Notes: generated by a model not told the origin, from the sequence alone. A stretch of DNA of 16,707 bases from Thermococcus sp. (GCA_015522395.1 WAMH01000167.1:1-16707), one strand, 5' to 3'; numbered from the stretch's first letter, positions 6,792 to 12,758 are shown. A program made the numbers and translations.

Positions 6792-6807
6792 CTCCGGGGC
6801 ACCGGAG
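6792..6807 (+). promoter_or_regulatory. Inverted repeat at the start site and Shine-Dalgarno of the GfcR-like gene
   Basis: CTCCGG-GGCA-CCGGAG is a perfect 6-bp inverted repeat with a 4-base centre. It spans the predicted transcription start and its right arm covers the first half of the Shine-Dalgarno GGAGGTGAT. It could be an operator for autoregulation or, if the transcript starts upstream of it, an RNA hairpin that masks the ribosome binding site. Confidence 0.4.
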
Positions 6808-6815
6808 GTGATGGC

Positions 6816-7532
6816 ATGAGCCAGCTGAAGTCAGTGCAGGAAAAGCTGAGGCTTGTCAGGGTTCTGAGGCTGCTCAAGAAAACCTACACCTACGATGAGC
6901 TCTCGAAGATAACGGGTCTTCCGATAACCGTGCTCAACCGCTACGTCCGAGGAAAGGTTCTCCCGAGTGGTGAGAGAACGAAGGAACTCCTCGACCTGTT
7001 ACTGCCACTCCTAAACACCGAAGAGGAGGTAAAAAAGAGGATAAAGTTCGACGAGCGCGGGTTCTTCGACAACATGCCCGTCCTCAGCGACACCTCCCTT
7101 ATGAGCCTCATAGCGGAGGAGGTTGCGGGAAAATACCTCGACAAGGACGTGGACAAGGTTTTAACGGCAGCAACCGACGGGATAGCCCTCGGTGTTCACG
7201 TTGCGAGGGAACTGGGCGTTGATGTCGTCTACGCCAAGAAAAAGAAGGAAGTCGGCGTCGAGAAGTTCTACGAGGCCAGCTACGTCCCGAGCGCATTGGG
7301 AAGCGTTACAACGCTCTACCTGCCCCAGTGGGCGCTCAGAAAGGGCGAGAAGGTCCTCATCGTTGACGACGTCATAAGAAGCGGGGAAACGCAGAGGGCT
7401 CTGCTGGAGATGTGCAGGCAGGCGGGGGCAAAGCCTGTGGGCATGTTCTTCCTCATAAGCGTCGGTGACATAGTAGAGCACCTAAAGGGGGAGTACAGCA
7501 TACCCGTGGAGAGCCTCATAAGGCTGGAGTGA
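6816..7532 (+). CDS. gfcR: GfcR-type regulator: HTH plus PyrE-like phosphoribosyltransferase domain
   Basis: The 238-residue protein joins an N-terminal helix-turn-helix (about 22-46, TYDELSKITGLPITVLNRYV) to a type I phosphoribosyltransferase fold with the PRPP loop VLIVDDVIRSGET (180-192). This is the archaeal PyrE-like family whose haloarchaeal member GfcR regulates glycolytic genes; I infer a transcription factor responding to a phosphoribosyl or sugar-phosphate ligand, not a biosynthetic orotate enzyme. What it controls here is unknown. The ATG follows GGAGGTGAT. It has its own strong promoter with a perfect inverted repeat over the start site. A small unknown gene follows five bases after the stop. 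Confidence 0.88.
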   Translation: MSQLKSVQEKLRLVRVLRLLKKTYTYDELSKITGLPITVLNRYVRGKVLPSGERTKELLDLLLPLLNTEEEVKKRIKFDERGFFDNMPVLSDTSLMSLIAEEVAGKYLDKDVDKVLTAATDGIALGVHVARELGVDVVYAKKKKEVGVEKFYEASYVPSALGSVTTLYLPQWALRKGEKVLIVDDVIRSGETQRALLEMCRQAGAKPVGMFFLISVGDIVEHLKGEYSIPVESLIRLE

Positions 7533-7537
7533 TGATA

Positions 7538-7867
7538 ATGAAGGTGTTCATATACAACGCCGACGGCCTGACGATACCTGTGGAGGTCAAACCCGGTCTC
7601 CCATTCAGATTCCACTGTGAGGAAGAGGAGTGGGGGAAAGCTGTGGTGATAGAGGGCGTTGTGAAGCATACCAACGAGGAGGAGTTCACAAAGATACTCG
7701 AGGAGACCGTTGAGGAAAACCCTGACTTCGCCAAGATACGCGAGATAGCGGTGAGAAACCTCATATTCGAAGGAAAGGTCAACGGGAGGGAAGTTCTACT
7801 GCCTGTGGAAAGCCTGGAAGACTTCTCAAGGCGCCTCCTAAACGAGGTCCTAATCCTCAAGTCCTAG
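7538..7867 (+). CDS. Small acidic protein of unknown function
   Basis: The product has 109 residues, is acidic, and looks globular with beta-rich ends (KVFIYNADGLTIPVEV and a final helical LEDFSRRLLNEVLILKS). It has no membrane segment and one cysteine, and I recognise no family. Of three in-frame starts I choose the ATG at 7538, because GGAGTGAT lies about six bases before it; the earlier GTG and ATG overlap that signal. It directly follows the GfcR-like gene and is surely co-transcribed with it. Its last 18 bases overlap the end of the convergent Lrp gene. Confidence 0.78.
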   Translation: MKVFIYNADGLTIPVEVKPGLPFRFHCEEEEWGKAVVIEGVVKHTNEEEFTKILEETVEENPDFAKIREIAVRNLIFEGKVNGREVLLPVESLEDFSRRLLNEVLILKS

Positions 7868-8296
7868 CCGCGTGTCCTCCTTCACCACCTGCATAGCCAC
7901 GCTCGTGTTGGTTTTCTCAACGCCCTCAAGGGAGAGTAACCATTTAACGAAGGAGTTCATATCCGCCCTGTCCCTGAACTTGGCCACGACGAAGATGTCG
8001 TACTCCCCGGTGGTGTCGTAGACCAGCATCACCCGGTCGCTCTTGGCTATCTCGCGTTCTATCTCCACTATCTTACGCCCCTGGGCCTTCACACCGATGA
8101 CCGCCGTGAGCCCAAAGCCGAGCTTTTCGTAGTCGAGAATGGGTGTGTAACCCCTGATCACCCCCGTCTCCTCCATGCGCTTGACCCTGTTGTAAACCGT
8201 TCCAACAGCCACCTTAAGCTCCCTCGCTATCTCCCTGTAGGAGAGACGGGCATTCTTCTGAAGGAGCGCCAGTATTCTCCTGTCCAGTTCGTCCAC
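7850..8296 (-). CDS. Lrp/AsnC family transcriptional regulator
   Basis: The 148-residue protein has an N-terminal winged helix-turn-helix (DELDRRILALLQKNARLSYR, then IARELKVAVGTVYNRVKRME) and a C-terminal RAM domain with GVKAQG, TTGEYDIFVVAK and LEGVEKTNT. Such proteins form octamers that sense amino acids and regulate metabolism and often their own gene. The GTG at 8296 is chosen because GGGGGTGAG lies just upstream and the family usually begins at VDELDRRIL; a longer frame to 8326 would cross the Shine-Dalgarno. The promoter seems to be shared with the divergent tRNA-Arg(CCT). The gene end overlaps the convergent plus-strand gene by 18 bp. Confidence 0.92.
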   Translation of the reverse strand: MDELDRRILALLQKNARLSYREIARELKVAVGTVYNRVKRMEETGVIRGYTPILDYEKLGFGLTAVIGVKAQGRKIVEIEREIAKSDRVMLVYDTTGEYDIFVVAKFRDRADMNSFVKWLLSLEGVEKTNTSVAMQVVKEDTRLGLED

Positions 8297-8320
8297 CTTC
8301 TCACCCCCTAAACGGATGAA

Positions 8321-8337
8321 CCGCAAACTTTAAATAT
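8321..8337. promoter_or_regulatory. Shared TATA region between the Lrp-family gene and tRNA-Arg(CCT)
   Basis: CCGCAAAC-TTTAAATAT lies 30-odd bases before the tRNA and is a good plus-strand BRE/TATA. The same near-palindromic TTTAAATAT, read on the minus strand as ATATTTAAA, is about 37 bases before the GTG of the divergent Lrp gene, and I see no other TATA for that gene. The plus-strand BRE is the better one. A 5-bp inverted repeat CCTCC-CCCT-GGAGG (8338-8351) adjoins it and could be an Lrp-type operator. Confidence 0.5.
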
Positions 8338-8365
8338 CCTCCCCCTGGAGGGAATAACGGGTAGT

Positions 8366-8443
8366 GGACCGGTAGCCTAGCTAGGACAGGGCGGCGGCCT
8401 CCTAAGCCGCAGGTCCGGGGTTCAAATCCCCGCCGGTCCGCCA
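8366..8443 (+). tRNA. tRNA-Arg (anticodon CCT)
   Basis: The cloverleaf has the acceptor stem GGACCGG/CCGGTCC, the anticodon stem GCGGC/GCCGC enclosing CTCCTAA with anticodon CCT (reads AGG), and a T arm CGGGG-TTCAAAT-CCCCG. The discriminator is G8440 and CCA is encoded at 8441-8443. No intron. The following CTTCTTGCTTTG is a plausible T-rich terminator. Confidence 0.97.
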
Positions 8444-8540
8444 CACACTTCTTGCTTTGTAAGCTAATGGAAAAACGCGTGCTTGTTAAGATATTGAATT
8501 CCTGCAAAACATTATACGCGGACGCAATTCTGCCCCATCA

Positions 8541-8607
8541 CAGCATATAAAGCTGGAGAGAAGAGGGGACCGGGAAAGGCGCTGATCCCAGCGAAAGTCT
8601 TAAATAC
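8541..8607 (+). promoter_or_regulatory. Promoter region of the metallophosphoesterase-like gene
   Basis: The likely promoter is GCGAAAG (8591-8597) with TCTTAAATAC (8598-8607), giving a start near 8630. An additional TATA-like GCATATAAAG lies at about 8542-8551. Between them is a 5-bp hairpin CGCTG/CAGCG (8580-8593) that adjoins the BRE. I see no gene in the rest of 8444-8653. Confidence 0.5.
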
Positions 8608-8653
8608 CTTCCACTTTTAGTTAACATTGGTAAGAAAAAGAGGGGGTGGGACA

Positions 8654-9415
8654 ATGGCCTACGTTGCGGTTATGGCCAATATCAACGGCAATCTGCCTGC
8701 ACTGGCAAAGGCTCTCGAAAGGGTAGAGGAACTCAAGGAGAAGGGCTACGAAATTGAGAAGTACTACATCCTTGGAAACATCGTCGGTCTCTTCCCGTAT
8801 CCAAGGGAGGTTCTGGACACGCTCGACGACCTCATCAAGAAGAACCGGGTCAGGGTCATCCGTGGTGAGTTCGACCAAGCCATAGCGGTGAGCGACCCCC
8901 ACGGGGAGGGCCCGGACTACATAGAGAGAACGGACTATCCAGACTACGTGAAAGAGGCGTTGAAATACACTTGGGAAGTCCTCGACCATGACGGAAGGGA
9001 GTTTATAAGGGACCTTCCAATATACCTCGTTGACAGGATAGGTAAAAACGACATCTTCGGCGTTTATGGGAGCCCTCTTGACCCGTTTCACGGTGAGGTT
9101 CTACCTGAGCAGCCGTCTTCCTACTACGAGTCAATAATGCGCCCGGTCAAGGACTACGAGATACTCTTCGTGGCGTCCCCAAGATATCCTGTCAACGCGA
9201 TGACCCGGTATGGAAGGGTCATCTGCCCGGGAAGCGTCGGATATCCTCCCGGAAAGGCCCACAAGGCAACCTTCGCGATAGTTGACGTTGACACGCTGCA
9301 CACAAAGTTCATAGAGGTGGACTACGAGAACGAGAAGAGGCTGATAGAGGAGAGGATAAGGAAGGAGGGTCTTCCGGAGGAACTCGTGAGGATCCTCTAC
9401 CGCGGAAGGGCCTAA
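8654..9415 (+). CDS. Metallophosphoesterase-fold protein lacking the metal-binding residues
   Basis: The 253-residue protein aligns along its whole length with YfcE/MJ0936-like calcineurin-type phosphoesterases but has lost their ligands. The usual SDIHGNL is ANINGNL (8-14), GDIVG is GNIVG (41-45), GNHD is GEFD (71-74), HGSP is YGSP (138-141), and GHTH is ASPR (174-177). The structural PGSVG (192-196) is kept. I therefore infer a non-catalytic protein with a binding or regulatory role. The reading frame is intact and well started (GGGGGTGGG before the ATG at 8654, with a TTG-initiated extension rejected), so this is a maintained gene and not a decaying one. It has its own promoter. The stop lies six bases before the end of the convergent FUN14-like gene. 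Confidence 0.85.
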   Translation: MAYVAVMANINGNLPALAKALERVEELKEKGYEIEKYYILGNIVGLFPYPREVLDTLDDLIKKNRVRVIRGEFDQAIAVSDPHGEGPDYIERTDYPDYVKEALKYTWEVLDHDGREFIRDLPIYLVDRIGKNDIFGVYGSPLDPFHGEVLPEQPSSYYESIMRPVKDYEILFVASPRYPVNAMTRYGRVICPGSVGYPPGKAHKATFAIVDVDTLHTKFIEVDYENEKRLIEERIRKEGLPEELVRILYRGRA

Positions 9416-9421
9416 CCTTCA

Positions 9422-9721
9422 TCAACCCTTGTGGAAACCAAGGGCAAAGCCAGCCAGGAACGCCGTCGTTCCGGGGAGCAACCCCATTATCTTTTCACCG
9501 GTCGTCAGTATTTCGTGACTCCACTGACCAACCAGGTTAAAGAGCTTGTCCTTGTCTATCACTATGACACCCTTCTGCTGGAGCCAGAAAAGGCTCGCGA
9601 CGTAGGCTCCTATGAGGGCCAGTGCCAGCTTCATAACTTTTTTCAATGCATAGCCTGTGACGAAGCCCACAATACCCCCAACTCCCACATCACCCATCAT
9701 GGCGTTAACGTCGAACTGCAT
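9422..9721 (-). CDS. FUN14-like small membrane protein
   Basis: The 99-residue protein is glycine-rich and hydrophobic, with predicted membrane segments at about 13-47 (GIVGFVTGYALKK and LALALIGAYVASLFWL) and at the C terminus (TTAFLAGFALGF, 85-96). The GxxxGxxxGYALKK segment and the ending GFALGFHKG match the FUN14 family, known from mitochondrial FUNDC1 and found widely in archaea with unknown function. The ATG at 9721 has GGTGAT four bases upstream; the longer frame is rejected. It is divergent from a PadR regulator, which may control it. Confidence 0.8.
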   Translation of the reverse strand: MQFDVNAMMGDVGVGGIVGFVTGYALKKVMKLALALIGAYVASLFWLQQKGVIVIDKDKLFNLVGQWSHEILTTGEKIMGLLPGTTAFLAGFALGFHKG

Positions 9722-9750
9722 CCAATCACCGATGGATATTCTACCCAAGG

Positions 9751-9786
9751 GGATAAAACGTTATCGCCAAAACGTTTAAATTAAAC
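9751..9786. promoter_or_regulatory. Divergent promoters and palindromes between the FUN14-like and PadR genes
   Basis: For the PadR gene CAAAACG-TTTAAATT (9768-9782) is a good BRE/TATA. For the FUN14-like gene the minus strand reads CGTTTTATCC, centred near 9756. The same stretch holds GATAA-AACG-TTATC (9752-9765), the palindrome AAACGTTT (9770-9777), GTTTAA-A-TTAAAC (9774-9786) and a direct repeat AAAACGTT (9755 and 9769, 14 bp apart). These overlap both TATA boxes and could be operator sites. Confidence 0.5.
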
Positions 9787-9826
9787 AAAGCTGAAATATT
9801 TGTTGAACATAAAAACAGGTGAGAAC

Positions 9827-10156
9827 ATGACAACACCGATGGAGAGACTCAGGAACAAGATCACCAAAGAGGTTCTGTGGCTCTACATCCTGAGGCTCCT
9901 AAAGGAGAGGCCGATGTACGCCTACGAACTTAAAGAGAGGATAAAGGAAGCGTTTGAGTTCGAGCCGGCAACGGTAAGCTCGTACGTGGTCCTCTACAAG
10001 CTCGAGAAGGAAGGCTACGTAACGGCGGAGTGGCAGGAGAGTCAAACGGGAAAGCCCTCGAGGAAGTACTACAGGCTCACGCCGGAGGGTGAGAAGCTTC
10101 TTGAAGAGGGCATAGCTTTCCTTCAAGAGACGCTTCAGAAACTAAAAGTTGAGTGA
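9827..10156 (+). CDS. PadR family transcriptional regulator
   Basis: The 109-residue protein has the PadR winged helix: an N-terminal helical KEVLWLYILRLLKERPMYAY, the family-typical YAYELKERI (31-39), a recognition region EPATVSSYVVLYKLEKEGYV, the wing TGKPSRKYYRLTPEG, and a C-terminal dimerisation helix. PadR proteins are usually repressors responding to small ligands. Here the ATG at 9827 follows GGTGAG; the extension to 9800 has no such signal. The divergent FUN14-like gene and the shared palindromic intergenic region suggest control of both genes. Confidence 0.9.
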   Translation: MTTPMERLRNKITKEVLWLYILRLLKERPMYAYELKERIKEAFEFEPATVSSYVVLYKLEKEGYVTAEWQESQTGKPSRKYYRLTPEGEKLLEEGIAFLQETLQKLKVE

Positions 10157-10206
10157 GGAAGAAAACCAGATTGTCAAGGTCAACAAAAGAAGAGTTGGAG
10201 GGGACT

Positions 10207-10365
10207 TCAGCGTCCCATTCCACCGCGCGGCTCCCTGGCCTTCGGACGGAGGCCCTTGTAGCCGCACTTCCTGCACTTCTTGGCCTTCCATGGGTTGGTG
10301 GCGCCGCAGCGCATGCAGATGTACTTCTTAAAGATCCTAGCCTCAGCCTCGGGAAATCTCGCCAT
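10207..10365 (-). CDS. rpl40e: Large ribosomal subunit protein eL40
   Basis: The 52-residue zinc-ribbon protein carries CMRCGATNPW and CRKCGYKGLRPK, that is two CxxC pairs, and a basic C terminus ending in GGMGR. It matches archaeal eL40, here without any ubiquitin fusion. The ATG at 10365 has GGGGTGAT four bases upstream. It is the last gene of the cluster, downstream of tRNA-Leu(TAA). The following minus-strand sequence is rich in T (CTCTTCTTTTG), which probably ends transcription. Confidence 0.96.
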   Translation of the reverse strand: MARFPEAEARIFKKYICMRCGATNPWKAKKCRKCGYKGLRPKAREPRGGMGR

Positions 10366-10389
10366 CGTGATCACCCCGTGAATATTGAA

Positions 10390-10421
10390 CCGTCCCAACC
10401 TATACGGGACGGCTTTTAAAC
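10390..10421 (-). promoter_or_regulatory. TATA-like element and perfect inverted repeat before eL40
   Basis: Minus-strand order is AAAGGTTTAAAAG (TATA-like, 10411-10424) and then CCGTCCC/GGGACGG, a perfect 7-bp inverted repeat with a 9-base loop (10390-10412). The element lies between the tRNA-Leu(TAA) 3' end and the eL40 start. It may be an eL40 promoter with an operator, or an RNA hairpin in the trailer of a joint tRNA-eL40 transcript. Confidence 0.45.
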
Positions 10422-10424
10422 CTT

Positions 10425-10512
10425 TGGTGCGGGGGACGGGATTCGAACCCGCGTAGCCCTGCGGCAGCGGATCTTAAGTCCGCCCCCTTTGGCCAGGCTC
10501 GGGCACCCCCGC
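10425..10512 (-). tRNA. tRNA-Leu (anticodon TAA)
   Basis: A class II tRNA. The acceptor stem is GCGGGGG/CCCCCGC, the anticodon stem GCGGA/TCCGC encloses CTTAAGA with anticodon TAA (reads UUA and UUG), and the long variable arm TGCCGCAGGGCTACG is typical of leucine. The discriminator is A and CCA is encoded (10425-10427). It sits 39 bases after the uS2 stop and has a good TATA box between. Confidence 0.97.
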
Positions 10513-10534
10513 GCGAGCCAGATTAAGGGAGGGG

Positions 10535-10550
10535 AATTAAAAAGTTTCTC
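10535..10550 (-). promoter_or_regulatory. Promoter of tRNA-Leu(TAA)
   Basis: On the minus strand GAGAAAC is followed by TTTTTAATTCC, a strong BRE/TATA centred 28 bases before the tRNA. It begins right after the uS2 stop. Its T run may also help to end the upstream transcript. Confidence 0.65.
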
Positions 10551-10551
10551 C

Positions 10552-11157
10552 TCAGGTCCTGATGATCCTCATCTCAAAATCCTCGACCGGAACCTTGAAG
10601 TCCTCCCTGCTCTCGATCTCCTTCCTGTTGTAGAGTATCTCCCTCGCGAGGATCCAGTAGATGAGAGCCAAAGCTTTCCTTCCCTTGTTGTTGGTCGGGA
10701 TCGCGAGGTCAACGAAGCTCAGGAAGTTCTCCGTGTCGACGAGAGCAACTATCGGTATTCCGATTTCAATGGCCTCTTTCATGGCCTGGTGGTCCGCCCT
10801 CGGGTCGGTGACGATGAGAACGTCGGGCTCAAGGAACTTCTTGACCTGAGGATTGGTCATGGTTCCCGGGAGGAAACGGCCCGGTATGGCCCTTGCTCCG
10901 GTCACCTCACCGAACTTCTTGACCGGCTTCTGGCCGTAGAGCCTGACGCTGACCGCGAGAATGCTCTCGGGATCGAACCTGGCGAGGAACTTGCCGGCGA
11001 CCCTAAGCCTCTCGTCGGTCTTCCTGACGTCGAGGACGTAGAGTCCGTCCTGCCTGACGCGGTAGATAAACTTCTTCATGTCCTGGGTCTTCTGCTGGGT
11101 GCCTATGTGGACACCGGCAGCAAGGTACTGGTCAAGCGGAACAAGGTATTCCTCCAT
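10552..11157 (-). CDS. rps2: Small ribosomal subunit protein uS2
   Basis: The 201-residue protein matches archaeal uS2: YLAAGVHIGTQ near the start, IPGRFLPGTMTNP in the middle, DVLIVTDPRADHQA and GIPIVALVDTE, then the NNKGRKALALIYWILARE segment. Length is normal. It is a body component of the small subunit. The ATG follows GAGGAGGTG and comes 13 bases after the stop of the enolase-like gene, so the two are co-transcribed. Confidence 0.98.
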   Translation of the reverse strand: MEEYLVPLDQYLAAGVHIGTQQKTQDMKKFIYRVRQDGLYVLDVRKTDERLRVAGKFLARFDPESILAVSVRLYGQKPVKKFGEVTGARAIPGRFLPGTMTNPQVKKFLEPDVLIVTDPRADHQAMKEAIEIGIPIVALVDTENFLSFVDLAIPTNNKGRKALALIYWILAREILYNRKEIESREDFKVPVEDFEMRIIRT

Positions 11158-11170
11158 TCTTCACACCTCC

Positions 11171-12199
11171 TCATCCTTCGAAGGTTATTATCCTTCCCCT
11201 TTCGCCAAGATCCTCGGCGATTCTTATCAGCTCGTTCAGCTTGACGATGGAATCCTTCCGGAAAACCATCGCCGGACAGCGGAGGCCCACTGCAATGTGG
11301 GCCAGGGCCTCATCGGAGGACTCGTAGCGAGCCTCCGAGAGGATGGGAACTATCCTCTCCGACTTGGCGTCGTTCACGAGGTTGTATAAGTCGGTGAGAG
11401 TACCAAGATTTATGGGTTTTATAGAGAGCGCGTTGAAGTAGCGCCTGTCAAGGATGCCCCTCTCGCGGAATAGATGCTCGCCGTCTACGAACACCCCATG
11501 AGTTCCCGCAATGAGCTCAAGGAACAGTTCCTCATCACCGAGTGGTTTTATGTAGGCAACGTTGTTATCCTCCACGAGTGAGAGCACTTCCTCAGTCTTG
11601 AGCGGTCTCTTCTGGGTGAGGCCGAGTGCAATCTCAAGCCCCAGCTCGTCTGAGGCCTTCTCCGTTGAGTTTGAGAGCGCCTCAAGGTCCTCGCCTGAGC
11701 CGGCGATCTCAACAACCTTGGTGGCCGCATCGACGACATCGGTTATCTCCATCAGGTCCCTAACTGTAACGTAGTAGTCAAAGGTATCCCCGCTGAGGAT
11801 CTCCAGTATCGGCACCGGGAGCTCAGTTGTGAAGGTTCCACCAAGGTAGCTGTAGAGCGGTGATTTCCTCACACTGGCGGCGGCCTTCGCGACGGCCACC
11901 GAAACCGCAAGTGCCGTGTTTGCCCCAATGTGGCTGAGATCATCGGTGCCATCTATCTCCCAGAGATAGCTGTCTATGAGCTCCTGCTCGCTCGCGTCGA
12001 GTCCTATAAGCTCAGGCCCTATTATCTCGTCGACCTCGCTCACGGCCCTGTGTGCCTCCGCTATGTAGAGGCTCGGGTTCTCATCTATGGGGGCGGCAAA
12101 GCGGCCAAAGCCCGAGCTGGTCAGGACATCTACCTCGACGGAGTATCTGCCGCCCCTGAGCACCGAGACCCTGCCGATGACATTCTCTATCACGGTCAT
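11171..12199 (-). CDS. Enolase-like protein without catalytic residues
   Basis: The 342-residue protein is a shortened enolase homologue; true enolases have about 430 residues. Family landmarks remain: SVEVDV (20-25), IGANTALAVS (91-100), PLYSYLGG (114-121), LPVP (127-130) and IKPINLGTLTD (260-270). The active site is gone. The SGAST loop is absent, GGxHAxN is replaced near SGDTFDYYV, GDEGG is missing, GDDL is DGEHL (239-243), and SHRSGE is replaced by SEARYE (288-293). I infer a non-glycolytic role, perhaps structural or regulatory. It occupies the place between RpoK and uS2 where many euryarchaea have enolase. The ATG is six bases after the rpoK stop, but the GTG two codons later has better spacing from GGGAG; the start is uncertain. 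Confidence 0.85.
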   Translation of the reverse strand: MTVIENVIGRVSVLRGGRYSVEVDVLTSSGFGRFAAPIDENPSLYIAEAHRAVSEVDEIIGPELIGLDASEQELIDSYLWEIDGTDDLSHIGANTALAVSVAVAKAAASVRKSPLYSYLGGTFTTELPVPILEILSGDTFDYYVTVRDLMEITDVVDAATKVVEIAGSGEDLEALSNSTEKASDELGLEIALGLTQKRPLKTEEVLSLVEDNNVAYIKPLGDEELFLELIAGTHGVFVDGEHLFRERGILDRRYFNALSIKPINLGTLTDLYNLVNDAKSERIVPILSEARYESSDEALAHIAVGLRCPAMVFRKDSIVKLNELIRIAEDLGERGRIITFEG

Positions 12200-12205
12200 C
12201 TCCCA

Positions 12206-12379
12206 TCAGCTCGGCCTTATTACAGTGAGCGGTATTATGCCTTTCTCGAACTCAAGCAGAGCTGCCTCGAGCGGAGTGATCCCTTCCGGGACGTCTATGA
12301 GGACCGGTGCTCCCATCGCTATCTGGAGTGCCCTGGCCCCTATGATGCGGGCCTTCTCAAAGCGGGTATATCTGAACAT
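12206..12379 (-). CDS. rpoK: DNA-directed RNA polymerase subunit RpoK (Rpb6/omega)
   Basis: The 57-residue protein contains the conserved TRFEKARIIGARALQIAMGA and the LEAALLEFEKGIIPLTVIRP ending. It is the archaeal counterpart of Rpb6/omega, which clamps the largest subunit during assembly. The ATG at 12379 follows GGGGTGGTGG; the longer frame would run into tRNA-Pro. It begins the block RpoK-enolase-like-uS2 that follows tRNA-Pro. Confidence 0.96.
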   Translation of the reverse strand: MFRYTRFEKARIIGARALQIAMGAPVLIDVPEGITPLEAALLEFEKGIIPLTVIRPS

Positions 12380-12430
12380 GACCACCACCCCATGCATTCC
12401 ATTCCGGCCAGTCCATTCCAGTGCAAATTT

Positions 12431-12508
12431 TGGTGGGGCCGCCGGGATTTGAACCCGGGTCTCCGGCACCCCAAGCCGGGAGGATAGGCCAAGCTACCCC
12501 ACGGCCCC
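12431..12508 (-). tRNA. tRNA-Pro (anticodon GGG)
   Basis: The acceptor stem is GGGGCCG/CGGCCCC. The anticodon stem CCGGC/GCCGG encloses TTGGGGT with anticodon GGG (reads CCC and CCU). The T arm is CCGGG-TTCAAAT-CCCGG, the discriminator is A, and CCA is encoded at 12431-12433. It lies 17 bases after the rpoN stop with no good TATA of its own, so release from the operon transcript is likely. Confidence 0.97.
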
Positions 12509-12525
12509 CCAAGAAATGCGGTTTT

Positions 12526-12729
12526 TCAGTACACCTTGTACGATATGGACTGGTCTATCAGCTCGACGTGGCTGAGGAGAGTCCTCCGGCAGCAGTACCT
12601 CTCCACACCGAGATCGTCGAGCACCTTCTCTGGGTCCTCGCCCTTCTCGACCCTAACTTTGAACTCATAGTATTTGTCTCCTATGACCTTTCCACACGTG
12701 AAACACCTTACGGGAACTATCACCCGCAT
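12526..12729 (-). CDS. rpoN: DNA-directed RNA polymerase subunit RpoN (Rpb10)
   Basis: The 67-residue protein has the Rpb10 zinc site: CFTCGK (C-x2-C) near the N terminus and CC in RYCCRR. RpoN forms part of the RpoD-RpoL-RpoN-RpoP assembly platform of the polymerase. The ATG at 12729 lies six bases after GGAG; the GTG immediately before it overlaps this spacing and is rejected. The gap to uS9 is 29 bases and contains CTTTAATATTC, possibly an internal promoter. tRNA-Pro follows. Confidence 0.96.
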   Translation of the reverse strand: MRVIVPVRCFTCGKVIGDKYYEFKVRVEKGEDPEKVLDDLGVERYCCRRTLLSHVELIDQSISYKVY

Positions 12730-12758
12730 CACCTTCTCCGAATATTAAAGGAAGGGCA

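Noticed and set aside
7529..7535. GTGATGA resembling a C box of a C/D guide RNA
   Set aside because: It is explained by the Shine-Dalgarno and start region, and no D, C' or D' boxes occur at suitable distances.
8541..8593. Small RNA starting at the TATA-like element near 8542
   Set aside because: Only a 5-bp hairpin follows, and the element may just be a second promoter; there is too little to call a gene.
8627..8653. N-terminal extension of the metallophosphoesterase-like protein
   Set aside because: The added residues cover the Shine-Dalgarno GGGGGTGGG and follow the TATA box too closely; the ATG at 8654 is better.
10489..11244. 251-codon plus-strand frame
   Set aside because: It runs through tRNA-Leu(TAA) and antisense to uS2; no start signal.
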